Origin: a virus
Direction: 5' to 3' (one strand)
IMG/VR virus record: IMGVR_UViG_3300024273_002055
Coordinates: 61,054-125,053 of that record
DNA length: 64,000 bases
In this document: piece after piece, positions 28,607-36,533 of the stretch
How positions within the stretch are numbered: position 1 is the stretch's first letter
Layout: the number at the start of each line of letters is the position of its first letter
Position numbers and translations under genes: made by a program
Notes under the pieces: model-generated
Told to the model about the DNA's origin: nothing
Seen by the model: only the letters and a program-made list of their open reading frames with translations
Database searches by the model: none

Positions 28607-28636
28607 TAAAAAAAAAGCTCAAATTTTAATTTGAGC
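28607..28636 (-). terminator. Rho-independent terminator
   Basis: GCTCAAATT (28617-28625) and AATTTGAGC (28628-28636) form a perfect nine-base stem with a two-base spacer. A long A run at 28608-28616 gives a T tract on the minus strand. It ends the 28886/28666 gene pair. Confidence 0.8.
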
Positions 28637-28665
28637 CTTATATAATATAGTTTTTTTTATTTTCT

Positions 28666-28881
28666 TTATCTAAAGTCTTTAACTTCTATAACACTATAAA
28701 GCCAGCCACTGTCAGTGTTTGAATTTAATATGTCGCACATTCTATTAACCTCTTTAATATCATCAGATTCGTAAACCTCAGAATTTCCATCTAGCATCAA
28801 AACATGAGCAGGCCTTCCATTAGGTTGTTTCATAAGTTTCTTTATTTGGTAAGAGCTTTTTTTGATTGCTTTACTCAACAT
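28666..28881 (-). CDS. Small hypothetical protein
   Basis: A 71-residue protein with a basic N terminus (KAIKKSSYQIKKLMKQPNG) and a small alpha/beta body (HVLMLDGNSEVYESDD, VNRMCDILNSNTDSGWLYSVIEV). The pattern of a strand, Glu-rich turn, long helix and final strand with a Trp suggests a compact single domain, but no family is recognised. It is 4 bases downstream of the gene 28886-29263 and followed by a terminator. Confidence 0.55.
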   Translation of the reverse strand: MLSKAIKKSSYQIKKLMKQPNGRPAHVLMLDGNSEVYESDDIKEVNRMCDILNSNTDSGWLYSVIEVKDFR

Positions 28882-28885
28882 AACA

Positions 28886-29263
28886 CTATTGATTTACTAA
28901 GTGATAAAATTCACTCTCTTTTGACTCAACAATAGACTTCACTTTATCATTCAATAAACTATTTCTTGAACTAGTAAATAAATTTGCTAAAGAATCAAAT
29001 TCAGATTGATTCATTGAGAAATCTTTATAATTTACAAACTCCCCAAAAACTACACCTAAAGAATAGTCATAACCAGTCGTTCCTTTTGTGGTTTCTTGTG
29101 CAGATATATAAAGAGATATTCCATCTGATATATTTAGCACATAATAAGGACTTCCATCAGAACCCTCCACCAAAAATGAAGTATCTTGACTTAAACTATT
29201 ACACATCCTTGTCCATAAAGATAGTATCTGCTCTTTTCTGAGGGTTGATTTTTCGTGTCTCAT
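28886..29263 (-). CDS. Hypothetical protein
   Basis: A 125-residue alpha/beta protein: a short basic N terminus, a helix (RKEQILSLWTRMCNSL), beta strands (TSFLVEGSDGSPYYVLNIS, GISLYISAQ) and a C-terminal helical pair (SEFDSLANLFTSSRNSLL). No known domain or catalytic motif is visible. It forms a two-gene unit with 28666-28881. The 96-base gap upstream is very AT-rich and holds no clear promoter of either class seen elsewhere. Confidence 0.55.
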   Translation of the reverse strand: MRHEKSTLRKEQILSLWTRMCNSLSQDTSFLVEGSDGSPYYVLNISDGISLYISAQETTKGTTGYDYSLGVVFGEFVNYKDFSMNQSEFDSLANLFTSSRNSLLNDKVKSIVESKESEFYHLVNQ

Positions 29264-29359
29264 TTTAATTTTTTTTTTAATTATATGCTAATTTACGTAT
29301 AAAATTCTATTATACAAAAATTTATTTAAATTTAATATTTTTAAACTCTTGATTTATCT

Positions 29360-30343
29360 TTATTTAGACTTAGCTTGGCTTCTTGCTTTGTTTGATGCCT
29401 GTCTGTCTGCTGCATTTTTCTTTTCCACCTCTTCTTGTATTCTTTGCATTACCCACCTTCTTTCGTAAACTGGCATATTAAAAACATCATCTCTTGAAAA
29501 TCCACCTTTTCCGTAGTATGTAATTAAAAACACTTCATCCATCATATGCTGTCTATATTCGGGATTTAATCCAAAAAAGTTAGTATCTATAGGTATTTTA
29601 TTTTCTATAACATGTCCACAAGAATTGCAAGCCGTCCTTACAGTGTTGTCAACACCTGGCTCTACTTCATCCATGTAAGCCCTTAACTTAGCAGAATCAC
29701 CTAATGGCATTGACTTTATCACCCTTTTGATAAGACCTACGTCTCTCACGCCATTTATGCTAGTTATTTGATTTCTATAAGTGACTTCTATTCTATTTTC
29801 CAACTTTAAGTCTCCAATTTTTCTCGCTTCTTTTTCAACAGTTTTTATTATCCTTCTTTCGTCTGCCAATGTTTTAGGCTTAAACTTAATGACAACACTT
29901 TCTCCTTTTATTTTCATTGTAGGCATTACAAATGTATACTCTAAATTTTCATCTGGCATGTCTTTAATTTCTTTCATTTCTAGCCCAGACAAGTTGAAGC
30001 TTGATTCTGATTCCACTTGGCAATTAGAGCACTTGATGGTAAATGAAATTTTATCACCATAAGAGGTAGACCTTAGGTACACCATAAAAGCGTCCCTATC
30101 TCCTATTAATAGCTTGTCTATATCACCTTCCCAATCCAACAAAGAAGAGCTCATTAACATCTCCAAGGCTCTGCCAGAATCTATTAAGGTCGGAGAAGTT
30201 AACAAATTTTCCTCTTTAGCAGTAATATACTTGACTAGAAATGTTTCTTTTTTGTCCTCATAAAAAATGCCCCTTGATGGGATGGAAATCTCATCAAAGG
30301 GCACACTGTTTTCTCTTACTATTTTCCTGTGAGATTCAGACAT
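29360..30343 (-). CDS. Baseplate hub protein, T4 gp26-like (paralogue 1)
   Basis: A 327-residue member of the T4 gp26-type baseplate family. The shared core begins ISIPSRGIFYEDKKETFLVKY and continues with ITAKEENLLTSPTLIDSG and LLIGDRDAFMVYLRSTSYGD, all closely matched by the upstream neighbour. Two CxxC pairs (IKCSNCQ near 122 and ACNSCGHVIE near 240) would bind one zinc ion. The C terminus is a basic Ala/Lys tail. It overlaps the neighbour by one base (stop/start TAATG), so the two are co-translated and probably assemble together. Confidence 0.8.
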   Translation of the reverse strand: MSESHRKIVRENSVPFDEISIPSRGIFYEDKKETFLVKYITAKEENLLTSPTLIDSGRALEMLMSSSLLDWEGDIDKLLIGDRDAFMVYLRSTSYGDKISFTIKCSNCQVESESSFNLSGLEMKEIKDMPDENLEYTFVMPTMKIKGESVVIKFKPKTLADERRIIKTVEKEARKIGDLKLENRIEVTYRNQITSINGVRDVGLIKRVIKSMPLGDSAKLRAYMDEVEPGVDNTVRTACNSCGHVIENKIPIDTNFFGLNPEYRQHMMDEVFLITYYGKGGFSRDDVFNMPVYERRWVMQRIQEEVEKKNAADRQASNKARSQAKSK

Positions 30344-31245
30344 TAAACCTTAGCATTAGGCCAAAAAAGTTTAGCAGTTATAGGAACCTCTTGAGCATAT
30401 AGGGCTCCACAACTATTGCACTGAAAATCGTAATTTAAATCTATACCAGGCTCCATGTGTCTTAGATATTCTCTAAAAAAGAAACTGTCTGCTATAGGCA
30501 TAACTCCTATGAATTTTTTAATATAAGTTTTGTCTCTATTTCCATTAACATCCATTATTTGTAACAAATACCTCTCAGTAAGCACAGTTGCAACCTTGAA
30601 CTTTCCTCTCATAGTCTTTTTGCCAGTTTCACCAATCTTTTGTAACCTAGTCTCATCCGCTCCTGTCAAAAGTCTAAATTTAATATTTGCTTTAGACTTA
30701 GGTAGCATAACACTAAAGAACCCCTCTGAGTCTGGTGAGTCCTTAATTTCCTTGTCGCCTAATGACGAAAGTAGTATAGTGTTCACGTTAGTTTCATCGC
30801 AAGTAGGACAGCTTGTCTTAGTTTCATACTCATCACCGTATCCAGTGATTCTTAAGTTAATTAATACAGCATTTCTGTCCCCAGTAAGCATTTCTTCTGG
30901 CGTTATTTCTTTGTCAATCAACGCATTTTGTAACAAAACATCTAAAACCTTACCACTTTTAATAAGGTCGGTACTTGTTAAAATGTTTTCATCATCAGCC
31001 GTTAAATACTTTACTTCAACAGTTTTTTTTCCATTTGGATAAAATGCGCCATTAGAAGGTAGGTCTATAAAATCGGTTGGAACTTCAAATTCAGTATCTA
31101 TAAATTGAGCTGGTATATCGTGTTTTGCAGCAACATTTTGAGCTCTAGACTGAGGCTCTGTATGCGTCTGGGCCGTTGAGCCCTGACCTTGTGAAGGGTT
31201 AGTTCTTGATTGAACTGTTGGTTCTAAAGGATTATTTTCTTCCAT
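30343..31245 (-). CDS. Baseplate hub protein, T4 gp26-like (paralogue 2)
   Basis: A 300-residue paralogue of the next gene. After a polar Gln/Thr/Ser-rich leader (residues 1-45) come FIDLPSNGAFYPNGKKTVEVKY, YLTADDENILTSTDLIKSG and MLTGDRNAVLINLRITGYGDE, aligning line by line with its neighbour. The zinc-type pairs CPTCDE (near 147) and CNSCGALY (near 280) are conserved. T4 has a single gp26, so this is a duplication. A TATTTATA motif lies 22 bases before ATG 31245, making it the first gene of the pair. Confidence 0.8.
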   Translation of the reverse strand: MEENNPLEPTVQSRTNPSQGQGSTAQTHTEPQSRAQNVAAKHDIPAQFIDTEFEVPTDFIDLPSNGAFYPNGKKTVEVKYLTADDENILTSTDLIKSGKVLDVLLQNALIDKEITPEEMLTGDRNAVLINLRITGYGDEYETKTSCPTCDETNVNTILLSSLGDKEIKDSPDSEGFFSVMLPKSKANIKFRLLTGADETRLQKIGETGKKTMRGKFKVATVLTERYLLQIMDVNGNRDKTYIKKFIGVMPIADSFFFREYLRHMEPGIDLNYDFQCNSCGALYAQEVPITAKLFWPNAKV

Positions 31246-31267
31246 AATTTATTTTTATTTATTAATT

Positions 31268-31274
31268 ATAAATA
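31268..31274 (-). promoter_or_regulatory. Putative phage promoter (TATTTAT)
   Basis: ACTATTTATAATTAATA on the coding strand, 22 bases before ATG 31245. Confidence 0.45.
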
Positions 31275-31334
31275 GTATTGTCTAATTTTTATCAAATTTA
31301 ACAATGCATTACCAAAAGTAAATAGTAGTTTATC

Positions 31335-31802
31335 ATGAATGAAGAAGAGAAAAAGAAAAAAGTAGCATCTATATTGAGAAGAACAAAAAGGCAATTACTT
31401 AAGCCGAAAAATAAAATAAAAAAAATAAAATACCTTCAAGCTCAAGCTTATAGAATGAGTAAGAATACGACTTGGCCAGAAAAAGAGTTTGAGTCAGTTC
31501 TGAAAGAGATGAATATAGAATACGAATCTCAAAAAATATTAAAAGGAAAAATATTTGACTATTACATACCATCATGTAATGTACTATGCGAGGTTGATGG
31601 AGATTATTATCATGGAAATGAGGAAAAATATGATGTATTAAGTGAAATGCAAAAAAAAATAAAGCAAAATGACAGATACAAAAACATTATATCTAAAGGC
31701 ATGGGGTATGGTATATTTAGAGTTTGGGAATCAGAACTAAAAGACAATAGAGAACTTGTAAAGGAAAGGATTAGAAATGAAATATTAATTCAAAAACTCT
31801 AA
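31335..31802 (+). CDS. Free-standing Vsr-like (EDxHD-type) endonuclease
   Basis: A 155-residue nuclease on the strand opposite to its neighbours. After a basic N terminus (KKKKVASILRRTKRQLLKPK), residues about 48-145 follow the Vsr/DUF559 fold: TWPEKEFESVLKEM (first acidic residue), IFDYYIPSCNVLCEVDGDYYHGN (core Asp and His), QNDRYKNI and GIFRVWESELKDNRE. It aligns with the endonuclease between the two dnaE halves (EV-GDY-H-N, later D-K-I, WE, NRE). The family includes free-standing homing endonucleases of phages. Its 3' end overlaps the recD2 3' end by 18 bases in convergent orientation, as expected for an inserted selfish gene. No intein or intron is seen next to it. Confidence 0.75.
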   Translation: MNEEEKKKKVASILRRTKRQLLKPKNKIKKIKYLQAQAYRMSKNTTWPEKEFESVLKEMNIEYESQKILKGKIFDYYIPSCNVLCEVDGDYYHGNEEKYDVLSEMQKKIKQNDRYKNIISKGMGYGIFRVWESELKDNRELVKERIRNEILIQKL

Positions 31803-34097
31803 TTCAGCCTCTGTCTCTTCATAGTGTTCTTTTAAAAACTTCTTTAAAGACGTCTGTCTATAGTTGGGATTTATATTATTCACCCCTCTACTAAACGCAT
31901 CTCTTTCACCTATTAGTATAGCCATACTCCTAGCCCTAGTTATGCCTGTGTATATTAAGTTTCTATATAACATAATATTATGCTCACTAAGTACAGGCAT
32001 TATTACAACTTGAAACTCTGAACCTTGAGATTTGTGTATACTAATGCTGTAAGCTAATTCTATTTCTAAAATGTTGTTTCTTTCATATTGTACCAATTTT
32101 GAACTACTAACATTTTCATAACTTATAATTAAACTAGCGTCTTTTGAGTTTATTGTTTTTATGTAACCTATATCACCATTAAAAACATTTAGGTCATAAT
32201 TATTTGAAGTCTGTATGACTCTATCACCCTCCCTATAAACCCTATCTCCTATTTTAATTTCTTTTCTATTCTTTGATTCAGGATTTACCTCTTGTTGAAT
32301 TCTTTTATTTATTTCTTTAGTTCCTATAGAACCTTTATTCATAGGTGTGAGTATTTGTATTTCACATTTTTCTCCCATATATTTTTTTACAGTATCAGAA
32401 TACAGCTTGACAATCATATCAAGAGCATTCATTCCATATTTAAACGTAGAAAAATCAACTGACTTACACATTCTTTTATCCATAGAAGAATCTATAAACA
32501 TACAATCAACACCATCTTTCCATATGCTAGGAGATTTTATTGGAGTTTCTATACTGGGTGTTTGGCCTTTATTTATTTGGTGTGCGTAACTAATTATTTG
32601 AGACTTTTCAGCTTGTCTAAAAACTTTCTGTAAATTATAAATCTTTATGCAGTTACTTTCAATTAAATCTGACATCAAATTTCCAATACCAACAGATGGC
32701 AATTGGTCCTTATCTCCAACTAACAATATTTGAGTACTTGGAGATATAGCTCTAAAAAAAGATGCGGCCAGCCTTATGTCTATCATAGATGATTCATCAA
32801 GAATGATAAAGTCACAATCTAACATATCTTTTTCCGACTTCCTAAAATTACTATTACCAGCATCCCACTTTAAAAGTCTGTGAATAGTTTTAGATTGAGA
32901 ACCTATAACCTCTGACATTCTTTGTGCAGCCCTACCTGTTGGTGCGGCCAACAAGACTTCTTTGCCCATAGAGATAAGCATGTCGTAAACATATTTAACC
33001 GCTGTTGTCTTACCTACCCCTGGGCCTCCCGTCAAAACAGACAAACCATTTGATAATACACCTATCACAGAACTTAGCTGCTCATCACTTAAACTTATGT
33101 CAGACAAGTCTAGCATGGCGTTTAACTTTTTTTGTAAACCTTCTTTATTATTTGCATATACTTTTTTAGACAGTCTAATCACTTTTTCAGCAACATACTT
33201 TTCGTCATAATAAACATCTCTTGAATAATATCTTTTATCTTCTAAATTATCTGTTTGAAATTTAACACAAACTATACTTTCTTCCAACTCTTCTTTTTCT
33301 AATATTTTAGATATTTTTTCTGACGAATCTATATTTATTAATTTATATAACCTTTTTTTAATTTGTTTTTTAGTTAAATAACAATGTCCATCAGATTGAT
33401 TATTTGATAATATATAATGAATAGCAGCAGATACTCTTTCTTCGCTGTCTTTTTTGAATCCCAAGCTTATAGCTAACTTATCTGCCATAATAAATCCAAA
33501 CCCACTAATATCTGTAGCTGATTTGTAAGGATTCTTTTTTAATATAGGTATTGAACTTATTCCGTACTCTTTATAAATTTTCACTGAGAAAACAGTACTA
33601 ATCATATGCTCCTGCAAGAACAACATAATATTATTCATTTCCTGATTGCTCTTCCAACTATCTTTTAGAACTTTCAACTTACTTACGTGTATGCCAGAAA
33701 CTTCTGTAAGCCTGTGTATGTTATTTCTAAACACATCTAACGCCTCATCTCCAAAGTATTTTACAATCTTTTTTGCAGTGACAGGACCTATTCCTGGAAA
33801 GAATCCAGAGCTAAGATATTTAATAACAGCTTCTGTTGTTGCTGGAGGTATCTCTTGACAGGAATCAGCCTTAAATTGATGTCCAAACTTAGGGTGCTTA
33901 GTCCATGAGCCAGAAAATTTCATAGTCACCCCCTCAAATATCTTAGGCTGGTTGACGGTTACTGTCACATTGTCTTTTGCTTCTTTTTCTCCAACAATTT
34001 CTACGCTTAAAATTCCATACCCATTTAATGGATTGTGAAACTTAACTCTTTTTATAACACCTTCAAAAGATTTTGGTTTTTTTTCTAAGTAATTCAT
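31785..34097 (-). CDS. recD2: RecD2-like SF1 DNA helicase
   Basis: About 770 residues from ATG 34097; an in-frame GTG 21 bases earlier would overlap the upstream gene. The N-terminal OB-like and helix-hairpin-helix region (FEGVIKRVKFHNPLNGYGIL, FPGIGPVTAKKIVKYFG) is typical of RecD2. Walker A (motif I) is TGGPGVGKTTAV, motif Ia AAPTGRAAQRM, motif II FIILDESSMID, motif III ILLVGDKDQLPSVG, and motif VI AYSISIHKSQGSEF. It would unwind DNA 5'-3' in recombination or fork restart. It starts 1 base after the stop codon of 34099-35235, in one operon with three unknown genes. Confidence 0.92.
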   Translation of the reverse strand: MNYLEKKPKSFEGVIKRVKFHNPLNGYGILSVEIVGEKEAKDNVTVTVNQPKIFEGVTMKFSGSWTKHPKFGHQFKADSCQEIPPATTEAVIKYLSSGFFPGIGPVTAKKIVKYFGDEALDVFRNNIHRLTEVSGIHVSKLKVLKDSWKSNQEMNNIMLFLQEHMISTVFSVKIYKEYGISSIPILKKNPYKSATDISGFGFIMADKLAISLGFKKDSEERVSAAIHYILSNNQSDGHCYLTKKQIKKRLYKLINIDSSEKISKILEKEELEESIVCVKFQTDNLEDKRYYSRDVYYDEKYVAEKVIRLSKKVYANNKEGLQKKLNAMLDLSDISLSDEQLSSVIGVLSNGLSVLTGGPGVGKTTAVKYVYDMLISMGKEVLLAAPTGRAAQRMSEVIGSQSKTIHRLLKWDAGNSNFRKSEKDMLDCDFIILDESSMIDIRLAASFFRAISPSTQILLVGDKDQLPSVGIGNLMSDLIESNCIKIYNLQKVFRQAEKSQIISYAHQINKGQTPSIETPIKSPSIWKDGVDCMFIDSSMDKRMCKSVDFSTFKYGMNALDMIVKLYSDTVKKYMGEKCEIQILTPMNKGSIGTKEINKRIQQEVNPESKNRKEIKIGDRVYREGDRVIQTSNNYDLNVFNGDIGYIKTINSKDASLIISYENVSSSKLVQYERNNILEIELAYSISIHKSQGSEFQVVIMPVLSEHNIMLYRNLIYTGITRARSMAILIGERDAFSRGVNNINPNYRQTSLKKFLKEHYEETEAELEFLN

Positions 34098-34098
34098 T

Positions 34099-35235
34099 TT
34101 AAAAGTTTTTAATTTCACTATCTATATCATCAACCAAAAACATGCCCAAAGACTTCATTCCCAATGATAAATCTTCCATCATTCCTGACAAAAACGTTCT
34201 AACATTGTCATCTTGATGCAAATCGTATTCTGATTTGTTTAATATTTTATTTATGTTTTCACAATGATTAATTAAAGATTTATATAAAATATTAGGATTA
34301 TAATACCATGAAGACTTATCTTTATGATATGATAAAACATTAGAATTAAAGGTGTCTTTTCCATCTGTAAATATATCCATATCTAACAACTTAAGGTAGG
34401 TTTCAGTAATTAAAAAACCTCCACAATCAAAATGATTACCTTTTTTAGGTATATCTATTTCTATTTCTGAAGATGTAAAGTCATTAGAAAATATTTCTCC
34501 TACTATTATATTGTAATATACTTTGAAATTTTCTACTCCAAAAATGTCATTTAGACGATTTATTATATCTTCAAAATAATCACCATTTAAACCCTTTACC
34601 TTTAAGCCAGGTAAGTATACTTTTTTAATTTGAGAGTCTGTACGTTCTTTAAGTATTTTTTCTTTGTTTTTTTTAACATATTCTTGCGTAAATATTTGTA
34701 ATACACTTTTATCAGGGTCTGCACCCAAAAGTCTACCTTTAACATAATCAATCGGCTCTACATTTGACTTTAAATCTTCTGTAAATATTAAATTATCTGA
34801 TTTATTCTTAAAAGCACCACTCATTGTATGGAAGTATTTTAGTCTTGACTTTGAGTAACTGTTGTCTGAGTAATTGAAGATATATGAATAACTTTTTTCA
34901 CATATTCCTGAAGATTTTAAAAACTTAGAAAAAACAAATGCCATAAAATCATCTTTAGACATTTTTTTACCCTTAGTCTTATTAAATCCTGAAACATACG
35001 TGAATGGCTTTCTTTTTTCAAAATATTTTGATATATCAAAAGAGCTTGGATATAAAATGTCACACCTTTCATTATTTATGACGTTGTATTTAAGCCCAGC
35101 ATCTTTCAGCCACATCAAATTTCTAACAATGTCAGGATTTTTTTTAGTATCTAAGTTGTGTGGAAAATATAATTTTAATTTACCTCCCTCTATCTCATCA
35201 AACACATAATTGTGTAAAATTTTTACTTCACTCAT
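34099..35235 (-). CDS. Hypothetical protein upstream of recD2
   Basis: A 378-residue protein of unknown family. It opens with a beta/alpha region (VKILHNYVFDEIEGGKLKLYFPHN, then PDIVRNLMWLKDAGLKYNVI). This is followed by a polar middle rich in Lys, Ser and Tyr, including FHTMSGAFKNKS and GADPDKSVLQIF, and an acidic C-terminal helix. There is no Walker motif or obvious nuclease signature. It is translationally coupled on both sides (4-base overlap with 35232-35612, 1-base gap to recD2), so a role with the helicase in DNA metabolism is plausible by context only. Confidence 0.6.
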   Translation of the reverse strand: MSEVKILHNYVFDEIEGGKLKLYFPHNLDTKKNPDIVRNLMWLKDAGLKYNVINNERCDILYPSSFDISKYFEKRKPFTYVSGFNKTKGKKMSKDDFMAFVFSKFLKSSGICEKSYSYIFNYSDNSYSKSRLKYFHTMSGAFKNKSDNLIFTEDLKSNVEPIDYVKGRLLGADPDKSVLQIFTQEYVKKNKEKILKERTDSQIKKVYLPGLKVKGLNGDYFEDIINRLNDIFGVENFKVYYNIIVGEIFSNDFTSSEIEIDIPKKGNHFDCGGFLITETYLKLLDMDIFTDGKDTFNSNVLSYHKDKSSWYYNPNILYKSLINHCENINKILNKSEYDLHQDDNVRTFLSGMMEDLSLGMKSLGMFLVDDIDSEIKNF

Positions 35236-35612
35236 AATTGATTGTTTTCATCATTTTCATTGTCTTGCTCTATAATTTCTGCATTTATAGCCTCTTGATA
35301 AATGTCTATAGCCTGAGAACTAAAAACAACATAATTAGCAACTCCACTTATCCTTTCGCCTCCTCTTTCGCTAATTATTCTAGAACACTCTTGAATGCCA
35401 TCACTCAACTGCCTTCCCCATTCTTTATTCATATCTTCTATGATTTTTTTGTTAAAAAACTCTAACAACAAAAATCTTTTATTTGAATTATTTGAAGCAG
35501 CAATAGATTTGTTTGATTTAGAAAATGGTGACTCAAATTTCTTTTTAGACATGTCCCAAAGGGAGCTTTTGTCCTTATCTTCACGATTTTCTCCTTCTCT
35601 TTTTAACATCAT
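35232..35612 (-). CDS. Hypothetical protein
   Basis: A 126-residue, highly charged and mostly helical protein. The N terminus is basic and polar (LKREGENREDKDKSSLWDMSKKKFESPFSK). The body (FLLLEFFNKKIIEDMNKEWG, IQECSRIISERGGERISGV) looks like two helices with a possible coiled contact, and the tail is acidic (NDENNQL). Its ATG pair at 35612-35607 makes the exact start uncertain by one codon. It overlaps the next gene by 4 bases (ATGA-type coupling). Confidence 0.55.
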   Translation of the reverse strand: MMLKREGENREDKDKSSLWDMSKKKFESPFSKSNKSIAASNNSNKRFLLLEFFNKKIIEDMNKEWGRQLSDGIQECSRIISERGGERISGVANYVVFSSQAIDIYQEAINAEIIEQDNENDENNQL

Positions 35613-35613
35613 T

Positions 35614-35982
35614 TCACTTTTTTGCCGTTAGAACATGTGGACCATCTTTTATTATCTTATGATTTTTAACACCATCTTTTTTAAAAGACTTTTGCTTTAC
35701 TCTTTTGTAATCTAATCCTAAATCATTAAAATACTCTTCCATAGTTGGTAGTGCTAGATTGAAATAGTCACATATGGTTTCTTCATACTCTTTTATCTCA
35801 TCTGATTCCAAGTCATCAGTGTTTATTTCAAATCCAGAAACATAATTTACTTGTTCTTTATCTATTTCAGTAAAAGAATTAAAAGATTCTTTTAAAAATT
35901 TTGGCGCAATAATGTTTCTCACAGATTCTTCACCATCTTTTTTGATATAATCGAATGTTATTTTCCTTATAAAATCAGTCAT
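35614..35982 (-). CDS. Hypothetical protein
   Basis: A 122-residue acidic protein of unknown family, helical with aromatic residues (FNSFTEIDKEQVNYVSGFEI, EETICDYFNLALPTMEEYFNDLG) and a basic C-terminal tail (YKRVKQKSFKKDGVKNHKI). It is the first gene of the four-gene unit ending in recD2, and divergent from the holin. A Bacteroidota-like -7 octamer (TATTTTTG, 36026-36033) lies upstream, but without a clear -33 partner. Confidence 0.55.
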   Translation of the reverse strand: MTDFIRKITFDYIKKDGEESVRNIIAPKFLKESFNSFTEIDKEQVNYVSGFEINTDDLESDEIKEYEETICDYFNLALPTMEEYFNDLGLDYKRVKQKSFKKDGVKNHKIIKDGPHVLTAKK

Positions 35983-36009
35983 TTTTGAATATTTATGAAT
36001 ATTATCAAC

Positions 36010-36016
36010 TATTTAT
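36010..36016 (+). promoter_or_regulatory. Putative phage promoter (TATTTAT) of the holin
   Basis: CAACTATTTATATATAAC on the plus strand, 34 bases before ATG 36051. As at the minus-strand genes, the motif is TATTTAT on the coding strand, which supports directionality. Confidence 0.45.
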
Positions 36017-36050
36017 ATATAACAACAAAAATACGAAAAATAATATTGAT

Positions 36051-36533
36051 ATGAAAGAGAATAAGCTAATTTTAGGCTTTGGGAGTGTTAAGGAATTGAT
36101 GGATTCTGTACTCGGACTAAAGAACTCACTTGTAAATTTTGTACTTGCCGCATGCACAGCTTTAACATCATTTATAACACAATATATATGGGATGATGCT
36201 TCTGCGGTATATTTTATGTTGTTTTTAATTTTAATTGACGCATCTACTGGTGTATGGAAATCTATTGTAAACAGAAGTTTTAGCAGCAGTAAATTGCCTA
36301 GGATTTTTGTAATTTCCATAATATATGTTTTAATGCTATCTATAAGCTGGCATGCCGCAAAGCACTCAAGCTTGTTTGTCTGGTTGCCTGGTATGGTTTA
36401 TGGGGGACTAATTGGAACTCCTTTAGTTTCTATATATGAAAACTTTGCCGAATTAGGCTATGTACCCAAAGGGTTAGTTTATGATATTAAAGAAAAAATA
36501 AAAAATTACTTTAACAAAAAACATAACAACTAG
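36051..36533 (+). CDS. Holin (phage_holin_4 / TcdE-like)
   Basis: About 160 residues from ATG 36051; an in-frame TTG at 35985 gives a polar extension that I do not favour. Hydrophobic segments are FVLAACTALTSFITQYIW, AVYFMLFLILIDASTGVW, LPRIFVISIIYVLMLSISW and LFVWLPGMVYGGLIGTPL. The LILIDASTGVWKSI signature and the following SSSKLPR are characteristic of the phage_holin_4 family, which makes membrane lesions at the end of infection. The basic, amphipathic C terminus (EKIKNYFNKKHNN) faces the cytoplasm in the family. It is one of few plus-strand genes and converges on dnaE with a 4-base overlap. Confidence 0.75.
   Translation: MKENKLILGFGSVKELMDSVLGLKNSLVNFVLAACTALTSFITQYIWDDASAVYFMLFLILIDASTGVWKSIVNRSFSSSKLPRIFVISIIYVLMLSISWHAAKHSSLFVWLPGMVYGGLIGTPLVSIYENFAELGYVPKGLVYDIKEKIKNYFNKKHNN

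Noticed and set aside
36026-36033. TATTTTTG as a host-type promoter for the gene 35614-35982
   Set aside because: No TTG/TTTG occurs 17-23 bases upstream, so only half of the pattern is present.
35985-36050. N-terminal extension of the holin from TTG 35985
   Set aside because: It is Asn/Tyr-rich and crosses the putative promoter; ATG 36051 gives the normal family length.
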